Of a stretch of 64,000 bases of DNA, positions 36,516 through 48,442 are shown piece by piece. The stretch covers positions 11,124,001-11,188,000 of the forward strand of contig NC_073346.2 in assembly GCF_027580225.2 (NCBI RefSeq), read 5' to 3'. The notes under the pieces are model-generated. The model was not told where the DNA came from. It did not search any database and worked only from the letters and a program-made list of their open reading frames with translations. Position 1 is the first letter of the stretch. Each line of letters starts with the position of its first letter. The stretch is from Misgurnus anguillicaudatus (lineage: Eukaryota > Chordata > Actinopteri > Cypriniformes > Cobitidae). Made by a program: the position numbers and the translations under genes.

Positions 36516-36782
36516 TAGCCTGGTTAAAACCAGACCATTCTCAGTAGTAAGTGAGTTATGGTCTGGCAAAGCTTCATAGACAAATCATTTCCAAAGGGGC
36601 GTCACCAATAGACATCTGCTTCACTGTCGCTGCGCTGTCGTCATCGTGTAAAGCTCGCCCCAATGTTTCTGATTGGTGCTGCGATTTCTCTGCATTAGAA
36701 ATGGGCTTAAATGGCCTCTATGCCAGACTACTTGCAGAGCAAATCTAAATTTGCCGGAAGTTGTCTGGGTTTTCCCAGGCTA
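36516..36782. mobile_element. TAGCC...GGCTA MITE with 9 bp target duplication (copy 3)
   Basis: A 267 bp element beginning TAGCCTGGTTAAAACC and ending TTTTCCCAGGCTA. The duplication is GTAAGTCTC (36507-36515) against ATAAGTCTC (36783-36791), one mismatch. The interior differs from copies 1 and 2, so it is another subfamily with the same termini. Confidence 0.82.
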
Positions 36783-36791
36783 ATAAGTCTC

Positions 36792-38544
36792 AGGTGTGCC
36801 TAGAATGTGTCTGTGAAGTAAAGGTCTTCACAGGTCCCCTTACAACCAAAAACCCGAAGTCCGACCCAAGACGCGAGCAGGTTTGGTCTAAAAGTGTTAT
36901 GTGTGCCTCGGACATGGGTTGGGTTTAATATTAGCAGCCTCGGGTCATTCAATTTTTTCAATTGTTTTTGTCAAACGGACCTGTTAAGACCCTCACATCT
37001 CGTGTGTTCATTGAGTCCTTTCATCTGTTTGCCAAGAGCACTGGGGACATTCTGTGTGGCTGGCGGTAGGTTTACTTTTTTGACAAGTCCTGCAATTTTG
37101 AATGCACATTTTAGCAGTTACCTTGGTGTCATCAGATAACAAATGAAAACAAATGGAGCAGCGAGCCAAATTGCTTGCGAGGCCACCGGGGTTTCTTTCT
37201 TTTTGTCGTCAGTGCCGTTTACATTCGTGCTACGTCGGGTTCGGGTAAAAATTTATTAGGTTCATTTCGGGTTGGGTACATTTCTTTGGACCCAAGAAGA
37301 CCTTTATTGTGAAGTTTCAGCTCAAAATACCCCACAGATTATTTGTTGTAGCATGTCCAAAATGCCTTTATTTTGGCGGAAGCAAAAAAGTACTGTTTTC
37401 ATGCGTGTTACTTTAAATCCAAATGAACTGCAGCTCCTCACTCCCTCACCAAAACTAGATCTGATTCCTGTAAATGCAGTCTGGGAGAATAGTATCTTTA
37501 ACCACATTAGTGCTACAATGTGCTAACAAACACATTTAGAAAAGGCTTTAGGTAAAATGAACCAGTCAGTCAGTGGTCGTGGGCGGGGCTTTGTTTGTGT
37601 TGTCACATTAACAAGAGAATCAAAACGGCATGTCTCATAAGACTCAAGCAAACATACTAAGCATAATATATTTGATATTAAAATGAAGACAGATTAAAGA
37701 GATAGGTGGAAGATTAGTACATTGTTAAAATTAGAACTCTATACAATCTGTAAACATAGATTTGTAGACTATCCTTTTGTAGCCTCTTAGTCAAAATGTT
37801 AAATGTTGCTCTTGCAAATCTTTTAGATAAAAGCGCCTGCTAAATGAATGAATCTAAATGTATTTAAGGATATGGGATGGGAATCCTCAGATTTCCATAC
37901 GTTGATTACACAGGATTGCTCTCACAATACAATGTTGATAGGCACACAGGACCAAATTGCACTGTAATATTTGTGAGGTAATATCTGTGGTTTGACTTGG
38001 TGATCCAGTAAATTCTGTAGTGATTTGAGTATTGTAACCATCTCACTGTAAACAGACTCTTCTGCTATATTCATTGGGAAACCAGATAGCAGAGATTTCA
38101 TAAAGCTTTAATATTTTATGTTCTCAGAAAGAGATTTTGTATGAAAGGGGATTAGAATAAAGTGCGCATTAGAAGTTGAAAAATGAGGATCAAAATTGAT
38201 ACTTTAGGGCCGCAGTGTTCACAGTCTATTTTTCAAAATAGCATTATTAGGATGGATATTAAAGTGGTTTTACTTTACTTACTTAAATAGAGTTTGGGGA
38301 CACATTTGTTCCTCAAAGTAAGCTAAACTTAACAAACCTGAGCAAAATCTTTCTTTAGGGACGTTCCCATTTCTAATAATGCAATACATATTTTGTAAAC
38401 AGATGTTTTTTATTTTCAAAATTCTCTTAGGGTTTGGGTTAGAGTGTGGGTTAAGGTTAGATTATAGTATTTATAAGTAGTGCTTTATAAAAACATCAGA
38501 AGTATATGCAGTGAGGACAAATGAGGAAATTTAGATAGATAAGT
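36792..38544. other. Unique sequence with a SINE tail relic
   Basis: Single-copy DNA. 37800-37860 (TTTTAGATAAAAGCGCCTGC) resembles the cyprinid SINE tail. No gene recognised. Confidence 0.45.
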
Positions 38545-39360
38545 AAGCTGGTGCCTGTCTGGTTTTAGCTGGTTTAGATTGTATAGCAAGCTGGTTTTAG
38601 AGTTTTTTAGCTGGTCTTAGATGGTAAAGTTGGAAGGCTAGCTGACCAACCACCTAACCTAAGCTAGTTGGCTGGTCTTAGCTGGTTTAAGACGGAAGTA
38701 GCTAGTTTAAACTGGTCCAGACAGCCTGGCAAAGCTGGTTAAGTCACTACTGGCTAAAACAGCTAACCTAGGCTGGTTTAAGATGAAAGCTGCTAGTGTG
38801 TGAGAATTTGGGAGATTAATATTGCATTTAAATACTGTATTTGTATTTTACTAAGTGTTTTAACTGTAATGCATATCTTAAAGTTTAATATTAATGTGTC
38901 TTCCGTCACCTGAATAGAACAGTTTTGCTTTTAAGTTTTGGTTCATCAAAAGGACACTAAGTGCATTGCCCTTTTGAACTAAGTTCATTGCAAGTGCATT
39001 GTTAAGTTTCCAAGAAAAGTGCAGTTGCATTGAAACAAAAATAACTTGCTCTGTAGAAATAAAGCAAACCTAATTGCTGATTGGTGGAAACTAAAAGGTT
39101 AAAAAGAAAAAAACAGTCAATTGGTCAGCTCAAATTAGCAAATGTGACAGACGCAGAATTAGTAGCTGATGCTATGAAAACACTAAGTCTGGGTTTTAAG
39201 AGGTACGTGTTAAAAAACAGGAAATGTGTGCGTTGCAAGCTTGCATTGAACTATAAGAATAGGAATTGGGGGTTTGGAGAGTGAGTTCAGCTGTCATGTT
39301 TCTTTGATGATCATCAGGCTGAGCCAGTAGTGTGTTTATGCTATCTAAATACAATTCTTT

Positions 39361-39443
39361 AATAAAACAAATTAATTTACATATCTCTCTACTGCATCCA
39401 TTATTCCATCTGGAAAATCCACGACACTTGTTTAAATGGGTCC
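39361..39443. repeat. Array leader duplicated at 40513-40595
   Basis: A non-satellite leader beginning AATAAAACAAATTAATTTAC and running into the first monomer recurs 1,152 bp downstream with few changes. It marks a block duplication that carried single-copy flank together with about six monomers. The sequence just upstream of the two copies differs. Confidence 0.8.
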
Positions 39444-40853
39444 ACCCAGCCTGGCAAAGCTGGTTAAGCCTGTCTTCTAGACTGGTCAAGCTGGTCTTAG
39501 TTGGTCAGGTTGGAAGACTAGCTGACCTACTAGCTAAAAAGCTAACCTAAGCTAGTTGGTTGGTTTTAGCTGGTTTAAGATGGAGCTGCTAGTTTAAATG
39601 GGTCCACCCAGCCTGGCAAAGCTGGTTAAGCCTGTCTTCCAGACTTGTCAAGCTGGTTTTAGATGATCAGGTTGGAAGGCTAACTGACCTACTGGCTAAA
39701 CAGCTAACCTAAGCTAGTTGGTTGGTCTTAGCTGGTTTAAGATGGAGCTGCTAGTTTAAATGGGTCCACCCAGCCTGGCAAAGCTGTTTAAGCCTGCCTT
39801 CCAGACTGGTCAAGCTGGTCTTAGTTAGTCAGGCTGGAAGACTAGCTGACATACTAGCTAAAAAAGCTAACCTAAGCTAGTTGGTTGGTCTTAGCTGGTT
39901 TAAGATGGAGCTGCTAGTTTAAATGGGTCCATCCAGCCTGGCAAAGCTGTTTAAGCCTGTCTTCCAGACTTGTCAAGCTGGTCTTAGTTGGTCAGGCTGG
40001 AAGACTAGCTGACCTTCTAGCTAAATAAGCTAACCTAAGCTGGTTGGTTGGTCTTAGCTGGTTTAAGATGGAGCTGCTAGTTTTAATGGGTTCATCCAGC
40101 CTGGCAAAGCTGGTTAAGCCTGTCTTCCAGACTTGTCAAGCTGGTCTTAGTTGGTCAGGCTGGAAGACTAGCTGACCTTCTAGCTAAAAAAAGCTAGCCT
40201 AAGCTGGTTGGTTGGTCTTAGCTGGTTTAAGATGGAGCTGCTAGTTTAAAGGGGTCCATCCAGCCTGGCAAAGCTGGTTAAGCCTGTCTTCCAGACTTGT
40301 CAAGCTGGTCTTAGTTGGTCAGGCTGGAAGACTAGCTGACCTTCTAGCTAAAAAAAGCTAGCCTAAGCTGGTTGGTTTGTCTTAGTTCTACACTTACGAG
40401 AATACTTTGATTAGTGGGGTGGAAGTAATTACACATGAATGAGCACATACTTTTGAAAGAAAACATGGGTTTTTGCTAAGAATTAACTCAAAAAAGTACA
40501 CAGTGGAGCTTTAATAAAACAAATTAATTTACATATCTCTCTACTGCATCCATTATTCCATCAGGAAAATCCACGACACTTGTTTAAATGGGTCCATCCA
40601 GCCTGTCTTAGTTGGTCAGTTTGGAAGACTAGCTGACCTACTAGCTAAAAAGCTAACCTAAGCTAGTTGGTTGGTTTTAGCTGGTTTAAGATGGAGCTGC
40701 TAGTTTAAATGGGTCCACCCAGCCTGGCAAAGCTGGTTAAGCCTGTCTTCCAGACTTGTCAAGCTGGTTTTAGATGATCAGGTTGGAAGGCTAGCTGACC
40801 TACTGGCTAAACAGCTAACCTAAGCTAGTTGGTTGGTCTTAGCTGGTTTAAGA

Positions 40854-42856
40854 TGGAGCTGCTAGTTTAAATGGGTCCACCCAGCCTGGCAAAGCTGGTT
40901 AAGCCTGTCTTCCAGACTGGTCAAGCTGGTCTTAGTTAGTCAGGCTGGAAGACTAGCTGACCTACTGGCTCAAACAGCTAACCTAAGCTGGTTGGTTGGT
41001 CTTAGCTGGTTTAAGATGGAGCTGCTAGTTTAAATGGGTCCATCCAGCCTGGCAAAGCTGGTTAAGCCTGTCTTCCAGACTTGTCAAGCTGGTCTTAGTT
41101 GGTCAGGCTGGAAGACTAGCTGACCTTCTAGCTAAAAAAAGCTAGCCTAAGCTGGTTGGTTGGTCTTAGCTGGTTTAAGATGGAGCTGCTAGTTTAAAGG
41201 GGTCCATCCAGCCTGGCAAAGCTGGTTAAGCCTGTCTTCCAGACTTGTCAAGCTGGTCTTAGTTGGTCAGGCTGGAAGACTAGCTGACCTTCTAGCTAAA
41301 AAAAGCTAGCCTAAGCTGGTTGGTTTGTCTTAGCTGGTTTAAGATGGAGCTGCTAGTTTAAAGGGGTCATCCAGCCTGGCAAAGCTGGTTAAGCCTGTCT
41401 TCCAGACTTCTCAAGCTGGTCTTAGTTGGTCAGGTTGGAAGACTAGCTAACCTACTAGCTAAAAAGCTAACCTAAGCTAGTTGGTTGGTCTTAGCTGGTT
41501 TAAGATGGAGCTGCTAGTTTAAATGGGTCCATCCAGCCTGGCAAAGCTGGTTAAGCCTGTCTTCCAGACTGGTCAAGCTGGTCTTAGTTAGTCAGGCTGG
41601 AAGACTAGCTGACCTACTGGCTCAAACAGCTAACCTAAGCTGGTTGGTTGGTCTTAGCTGGTTTAAGATGGAGCTGCTAGTTTAAATGGGTCCATCCAGC
41701 CCGGCAAAGCTGGTTAAGCCTGTCTTCCAGACTTGTCAAGCTGGTCTTAGTTGGTCAGGCTGGAAGACTAGCTGACCTTCTAGCTAAAAAAAGCTAGCCT
41801 AAGCTGGTTGGTTGGTCTTAGCTGGTTTAAGATGGAGCTGCTAGTTTAAAGGGGTCCATCCAGCCTGGCAAAGCTGGTTAAGCCTGTCTTCCAGACTTGT
41901 CAAGCTGGTCTTAGTTGGTCAGGCTGGTAGACTAGCTGACCTTCTAGCTAAAAAAAGCTAGCCTAAGCTGGTTGGTTTGTCTTAGCTGGTTTAAGATGGA
42001 GCTGCTAGTTTAAATGGGTCCATCCAGCCTGGCAAAGCTGGTTAAGCCTGTCTTCCAGACTGGTCAAGCTGGTCTTAGTTAGTCAGGCTGCAAGACTAGC
42101 TGACCTACTGGCTCAAACAGCTAACCTAAGCTGGTTGGTTGGTCTTAGCTGGTTTAAGATGGAGCTGCTAGTTTAAATGGGTCCATCCAGCCTGGCAAAG
42201 CTGGTTAAGCCTGTCTTCCAGACTTGTCAAGCTGGTCTTAGTTGGTCAGGCTGGAAGACTAGCTGACCTTCTAGCTAAAAAAAGCTAGCCTAAGCTGGTT
42301 GGTTGGTCTTAGCTGGTTTAAGATGGAGCTGCTAGTTTAAAGGGGTCCATCCAGCCTGGCAAAGCTGGTTAAGCCTGTCTTCCAGACTTGTCAAGCTGGT
42401 CTTAATTGGTCAGGCTGGAAGACTAGCTGACCTTCTAGCTAAAAAAAGCTAGCCTAAGCTGGTTGGTTTGTCTTAGCTGGTTTAAGATGGAGCTGCTAGT
42501 TTAAAGGGGTCATCCAGCCTGGCAAAGCTGGTTAAGCCTGTCTTCCAGACTTCTCAAGCTGGTCTTAGTTGGTCAGGTTGGAAGACTAGCTAACCTACTA
42601 GCTAAAAAGCTAACCTAAGCTAGTTGGTTGGTCTTAGCTGGTTTAAGATGGAGCTGCTAGTTTAAATGGGTCCATCCAGCCTGGCAAAGCTGGTTAAGCC
42701 TGTCTTCCAGACTGGTCAAGCTGTTCTTAGTTAGTCAGGCTGGAAGACTAGCTGACCTACTGGCTCAAACAGCTAACCTAAGCTGGTTGGTTGGTCTTAG
42801 CTGGTTTAAGATGGAGCTGCTAGTTTAAATGGGTCCATCCAGCCTGGCAAAGCTGG
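40854..42856. repeat. Higher-order repeat: 7 monomers, 1,143 bp
   Basis: Anchor positions 40854, 41017, 41181, 41345, 41506 and 41669 recur exactly 1,143 bp later at 41997, 42160, 42324, 42488, 42649 and 42812. The same order of monomer variants recurs too, such as the AAGGGGTCATCC variant at 41361 and 42504 and the CTGGCTCAAACAG variant. One full unit and most of a second are present before the TTAA insertion. This is a recent block duplication. Confidence 0.85.
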
Positions 42857-42860
42857 TTAA

Positions 42861-44505
42861 AGGGCCATTTCACCCATAGGAACATTAATCTTTATGGAAA
42901 GTGAGTCATATTTGTAGTCAAAATGTAACATAAATGTAGAATTTTGTGCCTATTTGACAGAGAAAAGACAAAATGTGACTTTAGAGCACATTTGTATGAA
43001 AAACTACAACTGCCACTATGCACCACAATGCACAGCTCTGCAAGCCACTCCCATTACTCGGAACACGGCTCAGACATGCTATTATGTACATAAATGCCAC
43101 GTTAGTAAAACAAAGAAAATAGCCACCACCACTGTGTCTGACTGACACCAATCATGATTTACTTTTAAACGTGATGTTACATTGTGGTACACACAATAAC
43201 ACTCTGGCCTGGTGTGTAGCAAAGTCTTATTCAAACAGTAACGTGCGGTTTCAGATCCGCAGTACAAATGTCTTTACAAGTACTTAAAAAAAGGGTATGC
43301 ATTTTAAATGTTTACTTAGTTTTACCAATTTTCTTTTTGTCTCTTGTTTACTGTAATTACATTTGTGTTATTATTGGCCTCACTGCTCTCACAATATAGA
43401 CATATAAAACACCGCTCAGATATGCTATTGTGTACATAAATGCCACGTTAGTATAACAAAGAAAATATAAACACTCACTTTAGTCAGACGTCCGTTTATC
43501 CCTGCATCCTCCACACAAACGCGTCCCCTGCATAATATCTCCATAGACGCGCTGCCTCAGCTCTTGGAGCTTGTGCTCGTAAACCGAAACACGTCTTTGA
43601 AATAAGCACGCGACCAGAAACATTCACAAAACAAACGGTCATATCCTTATCTGATCCAGAAATGTTAAACCGAAAGCAAACGGCGCGAGTCCGTCCAAGC
43701 TTATATACTCCGCAGCGCGTCTGCTCGTAAACCGAAACATGTCCGTGAAATAAACGTTCCAAACGCGTGCAAACTTCCTCTCTTGCATAGAAACCTTCAC
43801 CAAACAAACGTCCATATCCTTATCTGATGCAGAAATGTAATAAAGCAAGCACACAGCGAGAATACAGGCAGTAGTCTGTACAAGCTTCTCTCCGCAGCAG
43901 AGGCCGATGGTTGCTGTGTCTTCACCGGGCTCCTCTACCCAGCCGACGCCCAGGCTCCGGCTTCTCCTCGGGCTTCTGTTCCTACATCTGCCTCAGCTCT
44001 TAGCAGTATTGTGGCTCATAAAGGTGCAATGCACAGCGGATTAGAGCACCACGCTTGTAAAATCACCCTCTTCCATGTAATATTGATTAACTTCCACTGT
44101 TATTGTAACATGAATTCTGGCTCGCTCCACAACTTCTGTTTAGCTTAGCTTAGCATAAAGATGGCGGCTGGTCGTTTTTTTTCGGTCTGTGTTCGTATAT
44201 TTTCGTAAGTCCCACCCACTTATCTGTAATTGGTCTGAAGCGTGAGTGGGTCCCACCCATAGCCCCCACCTTGGAAAAATGAGGAATGAGTGTCTGTAGT
44301 CTTTCACACTCAATAGAGATACAGGATTTCCTTCTTTCAATGACGCAAAATGACGATTTTTGCATCATTGAAAGAAGGAAGTGCCTCACTGAAATCAGTA
44401 TTTCTCCCCTCTCAGGGGAAACTGAGGGAATGGTGCACGACCATTCAAAAACATGACTGGGGTTCTAACGGTACAAAGCTTAATGCAAATGGGTGAAGTT
44501 TCCCT
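42861..44505. mobile_element. 1,645 bp TTAA-flanked non-autonomous element inside the satellite
   Basis: The element is flanked by TTAA (42857-42860 and 44506-44509) and interrupts one satellite monomer. Removing it with one TTAA restores a monomer of normal length (anchors 42812 and 44624 become 163 bp apart). The ends AGGGCCATTTCACCCA and TGGGTGAAGTTTCCCT form a 16 bp inverted repeat with three mismatches. TTAA targets are typical of piggyBac-type and some other cut-and-paste elements. No transposase is seen. It contains internal duplications (43065-43120 and 43411-43466; 43574-43670 and 43722-43850) and a strong hairpin. A 103-codon minus-strand frame (43496-43807) has no recognisable domain. 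Confidence 0.85.
44328..44380. repeat. 23 bp stem hairpin within the TTAA element
   Basis: Arms 44328-44350 and 44358-44380 are complementary with one mismatch around a 7-base loop (core CCTTCTTTCAATGA paired with TCATTGAAAGAAGG). It is much stronger than the element's terminal repeat. The function is unknown; it could be a remnant of a smaller foldback. Confidence 0.8.
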
Positions 44506-45955
44506 TTAAGCCTGTCTTCCAGACTTGTCAAGCTGGTCTTAGTTGGTCAGGCTGGAAGACTAGCTGACCTTCTAGCTAAAAAAGCTAGCCTAAGCTGGTT
44601 GGTTGGTCTTAGCTGGTTTAAGATGGAGCTGCTAGTTTAAAGGGGTCCATCCAGCCTGGCAAAGCTGGTTAAGCCTGTCTTCCAGACTTGTCAAGCTGGT
44701 CTTAGTTGGTCAGGCTGGAAGACTAGCTGACCTTCTAGCTAAAAAAAGCTAGCCTAAGCTGGTTGGTTTGTCTTAGCTGGTTTAAGATGGAGCTGCTAGT
44801 TTAAAGGGGTCATACAGCCTGGCAAAGTTGGTTAAGCCTGTCTTCCAGACTTCTCAAGCTGGTCTTAGTTGGTCAGGTTGGAAGACTAGCTGACCTACTA
44901 GCTTAAAAGCTAACCTAAGCTAGTTGGTTGGTCTTAGCTGGTTTAAGATGGAGCTGCTAGTTTAAATGGGTCCACCCAGCCTGGCAAAGCTGGTTAAGCC
45001 TGTCTTCCAGACTTGTCAAGCTGGTTTTAGATGATCAGGTTGGAAGGCTAGCTGACCTACTGGCTAAACAGCTAACCTAAGCTAGTTGGTTGGTCTTAGC
45101 TGGTTTAAGATGGAGCTGCTAGTTTAAATGGGTCCACCCAGCCTGGCAAGCTGTTTAAGCCTGTCTTCCAGACTTGTCAAGCTGGTCTTAGTTGGTCAGG
45201 CTGGAAGACTAGCTGACCTTCTAGCTAAAAAAGCTAACCTAAGCTGGTTGGTTGGTCTTAGCTGGTTTAAGATGGAGCTTCTAGTTTAAATGGGTCCATC
45301 CAGCCTGGCAAAGCTGGTTAAGCCTGTCTTCCAGACTTGTCAAGCTGGTCTTAGTTGGTCAGGCTGGAAGACTAGCTGACCTTCTAGCTAAAAAAAGCTA
45401 GCCTAAGCTGGTTGGTTGGTCTTAGCTGGTTTAAGATGGAGCTGCTAGTTTAAAGGGGTCCATCCAGCCTGGCAAAGCTGGTTAAGCCTGTCTTCCAGAC
45501 TTGTCAAGCTGGTCTTAGTTGGTCAGGCTGGAAGACTAGCTGACCTTCTAGCTAAAAAAAGCTAGCCTAAGCTGGTTGGTTGGTCTTAGCTGGTTTAAGA
45601 TGGAGCTGCTAGTTTAAAGGGTTCCATCCAGCCTGGCAAAGCTGGTTAAGCATATCTTCTAGACTGGTCAAGCTGGTCTTAGTTGGTCAGGCTGGAAGAC
45701 TAGCTGACCTACTGGCTCAAACAGCTAACCTAAGCTAGTTGGTTCGTCTTAGCTGGTTTAAGATGGAGCTGCTAGTTTAAAGGGGTCCACCCAGCCTGGC
45801 AAAGCGTGTTAAGCCTGTCTTCTAGACTGGTCAAGCCTGTGGGTCAGCTGGTCTTAGCTGGTGGGTAGGCTGGTCTTCCAGCTTGACCATCTAAAAAGTG
45901 GCTAAAACCCCTCTAAAACCAGCCTGCTACACCAGCTAAAACCAGGCTGGGAGAC

Positions 45956-48250
45956 CACATAAATTGTGGGTGGAACTTAATTTTATTGAGCTGCTTTCGT
46001 CTATAAAGCTACTTTTTAAGGTAACATCCAAACGGAAGGACCCTCAGAAGTGACTCTGATATATAGGCCTATCTGTAGTTGACATTTCCCTCAACTCTGG
46101 TCATGTTTCTCTGAGGTTGTCACAGTGCATTCTGGGATTGCAATATTATTTTGCTGTATATTGTACTGTACTGTTTGTTTGGTTTTTGAATTACATACTG
46201 TATCTATGTCTATGATGTCCAATAGACATGTCATGAGAGAATGATGGCTCAGCTGTTAACAGTCAAATCTTTTTTTATTAACACACTTGTGTAACTTATC
46301 CCACATTTCATAATGGACAAAACATTTCTCAGTTCTCTGACCTTGGCGGTTAGTGTATCAATAGATTCAAAGATGCAAAATAGGTATAATATACCAAACT
46401 GAACAGAATAAACAATTGTGCAATAGGCAAAGCGTTAGTATACAACGGTTATGACCGGGGGCATCACTTCAAAGTCAGAAATCCCCCCCCCCATATTTAT
46501 ACAAAGATTATACAATTCACAGTTGACACTTCAACCCATTTGGTGTTTAAACCAAATCTACGCCCTTGGTTGTTGTGACTGTCTGGACGACATGACATCA
46601 TATTCTTAATGCCATACAGAACTGCAGAGAGATGTTTCTAGATACGCCAAACATAATAAACAAAACCGTTTTATTCTTGTAACACCATGAACAGACAAAA
46701 AATATTCCAGTCTTTACAAATTCTCCTTCAGTTTATTACAACAAATACGGTGACATGAACAAAACCGCAGTTGCTTTACTAATTAACACTTCAATTTTAC
46801 AGAAAACACTTGTATAGCAAATTAACAAACTGTATCCAAGTAACATTACACAACCAGACTATTCTCCAAAGAAACTTTCATTTCCACTGACAAATCACCT
46901 GTCAGATATTAAGCTTGTCTGCTTAGCACAGGCTTGTATCGGTTATCCTAACCTCAGTTCCCTTGACACCCACTGTTATGTTTCTGCTCACAGATTAAAC
47001 CGATGAACAAACAAACAATGCCGTCAAGAGGAACTGCACTAAAGAACTGAGAAGAGGGGTTGTATTTAGTGGCATTAACATGCTTCACCTTTAAGGTTGT
47101 TTGTGTACTATGTAAATAATGAACTTCCCAGTTTTCCGGCTGTAATCCTGTGCTGTACAGCAGATCAAATGGTGTATTTGTGAGAGACATAACAGAGCGC
47201 AGATGTGAAAGCCGCTAAACACCACCTCCATCAAAAATGAGGTAATGCTATTGACCGAATTGTATTATATGTTCATCAAATAATTTGGCTTCAAATCTGC
47301 TTAATCTTGGCCTGAAGCTTATAAAAAATGTGTTAAACACCACAATGATTTTTTAGCAAAGTCCTCTAAGTGCACCGAAGAAGAATTGGAGGCTCGTACA
47401 TCAAGGTGCAAGAGGTTTTAATTGGTTAAAGGAGGTTTATTGAATATATTAACTGGATTTTTGAGTCCTTTATGTGGACAGTGAACTGGAGACTATTTTT
47501 AGAAGTGGAGATTTTGCATAGATTTTGCAAAGAAAGATATTTAAAACAATGAAATGACTAAAGTGACATTTGTAAAAACTATGGCATTTCAATTACAGAC
47601 TAATAACCTTTTCATTGCCATTAAAGTGAATTTACTGAATCTAAACACAAGAGCCTGATAAAAATGCTAATTTACAAGCAAAAATGTAGAAAAAAAACAC
47701 TTAGAGGGTTTTGCATCTGTGCTCTTCCAATGAGGATGATGCAATCCAGACGCATGATGTCACACTTTCTCCTATCCCATTATAATATATGCAAGGCAGC
47801 TTTAAATGAAACATTTATAGGTTGATCTCTCTGAAGGATGTGGACACTGTGGTGCTATCAAAACATTGCTTTGTTTGTTTGAGCAGAAGAGATCAATCGT
47901 ACACGTAGAGAGCATTCACATGAATGACATTAATTTGTGCATGCGGTCCCTATAGTACTGTGCTGCCCTCTTTGTTCATAAGTATTTGTTTCTGAAACTC
48001 TATTTTGAGCCATACAACAAAGCCATAGATGTCATGTGACTTATCAATCTGTAGGCAATGGAAAATGTGAAGTGCGTGTGTGGGCTGCAAATGTGTCAGT
48101 TTCACATTTTTAAGAGCACCTCAGGAAATACTAAAACATCTACTTTAATATATAATGACATTTTAGTCGTTTATATGTTCCTTACAAATAAAGTTAGATT
48201 GTGTTTTGTATTTTTAATAGTGTCTTTTTGACAGGTTAAGGGTGTAATGT
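45956..48250. other. Unique sequence, no gene recognised
   Basis: Single-copy AT-rich DNA with a C10 run at 46483-46492. The frame 46954-47190 (minus) has no recognisable domain. Confidence 0.5.
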
Positions 48251-48254
48251 GCAA

Positions 48255-48420
48255 TCTCAGAAAAAAGTGTATAAAAGCTGTCACAGGGGTAGTACCCTTT
48301 CAAAAGGTACTATTAAATATCATTTAGGTACAAATACGTATATATTTGATACCAGCTTATATGCACTTTTTAGGAATGTACCAACCCAGTGACAGCTTAA
48401 CATTTATTTCTGAGAGTGTG
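48255..48420. mobile_element. Short GTACC-type MITE
   Basis: Outer words CTCAGAAAAAAGTG and ATTTCTGAGAGTG pair, and inner GCTGTCACAGGGG and CCAGTGACAGC pair. Same family as the fragments at 2150-3068 and 49690-49960. Confidence 0.65.
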
Positions 48421-48442
48421 TATTAGCTGTGTTTCTAGTTAA

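Larger units (their letters stand above)
38545..45955. repeat. 161-164 bp satellite array derived from a MITE
   Basis: A tandem repeat with 27 copies of the anchor TGGAGCTGCTAG (one with TTCTAG). Examples are 39581, 39743, 39906, 40069, 40233, then 40692 to 42812 (14 copies) and 44624 to 45764 (8 copies). Spacing is 161-164 bp. About 1.5 diverged monomers lie at 38545-38800. Monomers are full of GCTGGT, AGCTGG and TTAGCTGG words. The right edge (45840-45955) reads as the second half of the GCTGGT-rich MITE also seen at 34811-35096, so the array probably expanded inside such an element. Interruptions occur at 38800-39440, 40385-40580 and 42861-44505. Confidence 0.92.

Noticed and set aside
39440..42856. 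CRISPR-like or protein-coding repeat array
   Set aside because: The 161-164 bp units are contiguous without spacers, contain stops in all frames and sit in vertebrate DNA.
43496..43854. Overlapping minus-strand frames in the TTAA element as transposase
   Set aside because: They fall on an internal duplication and show no catalytic or DNA-binding motif.
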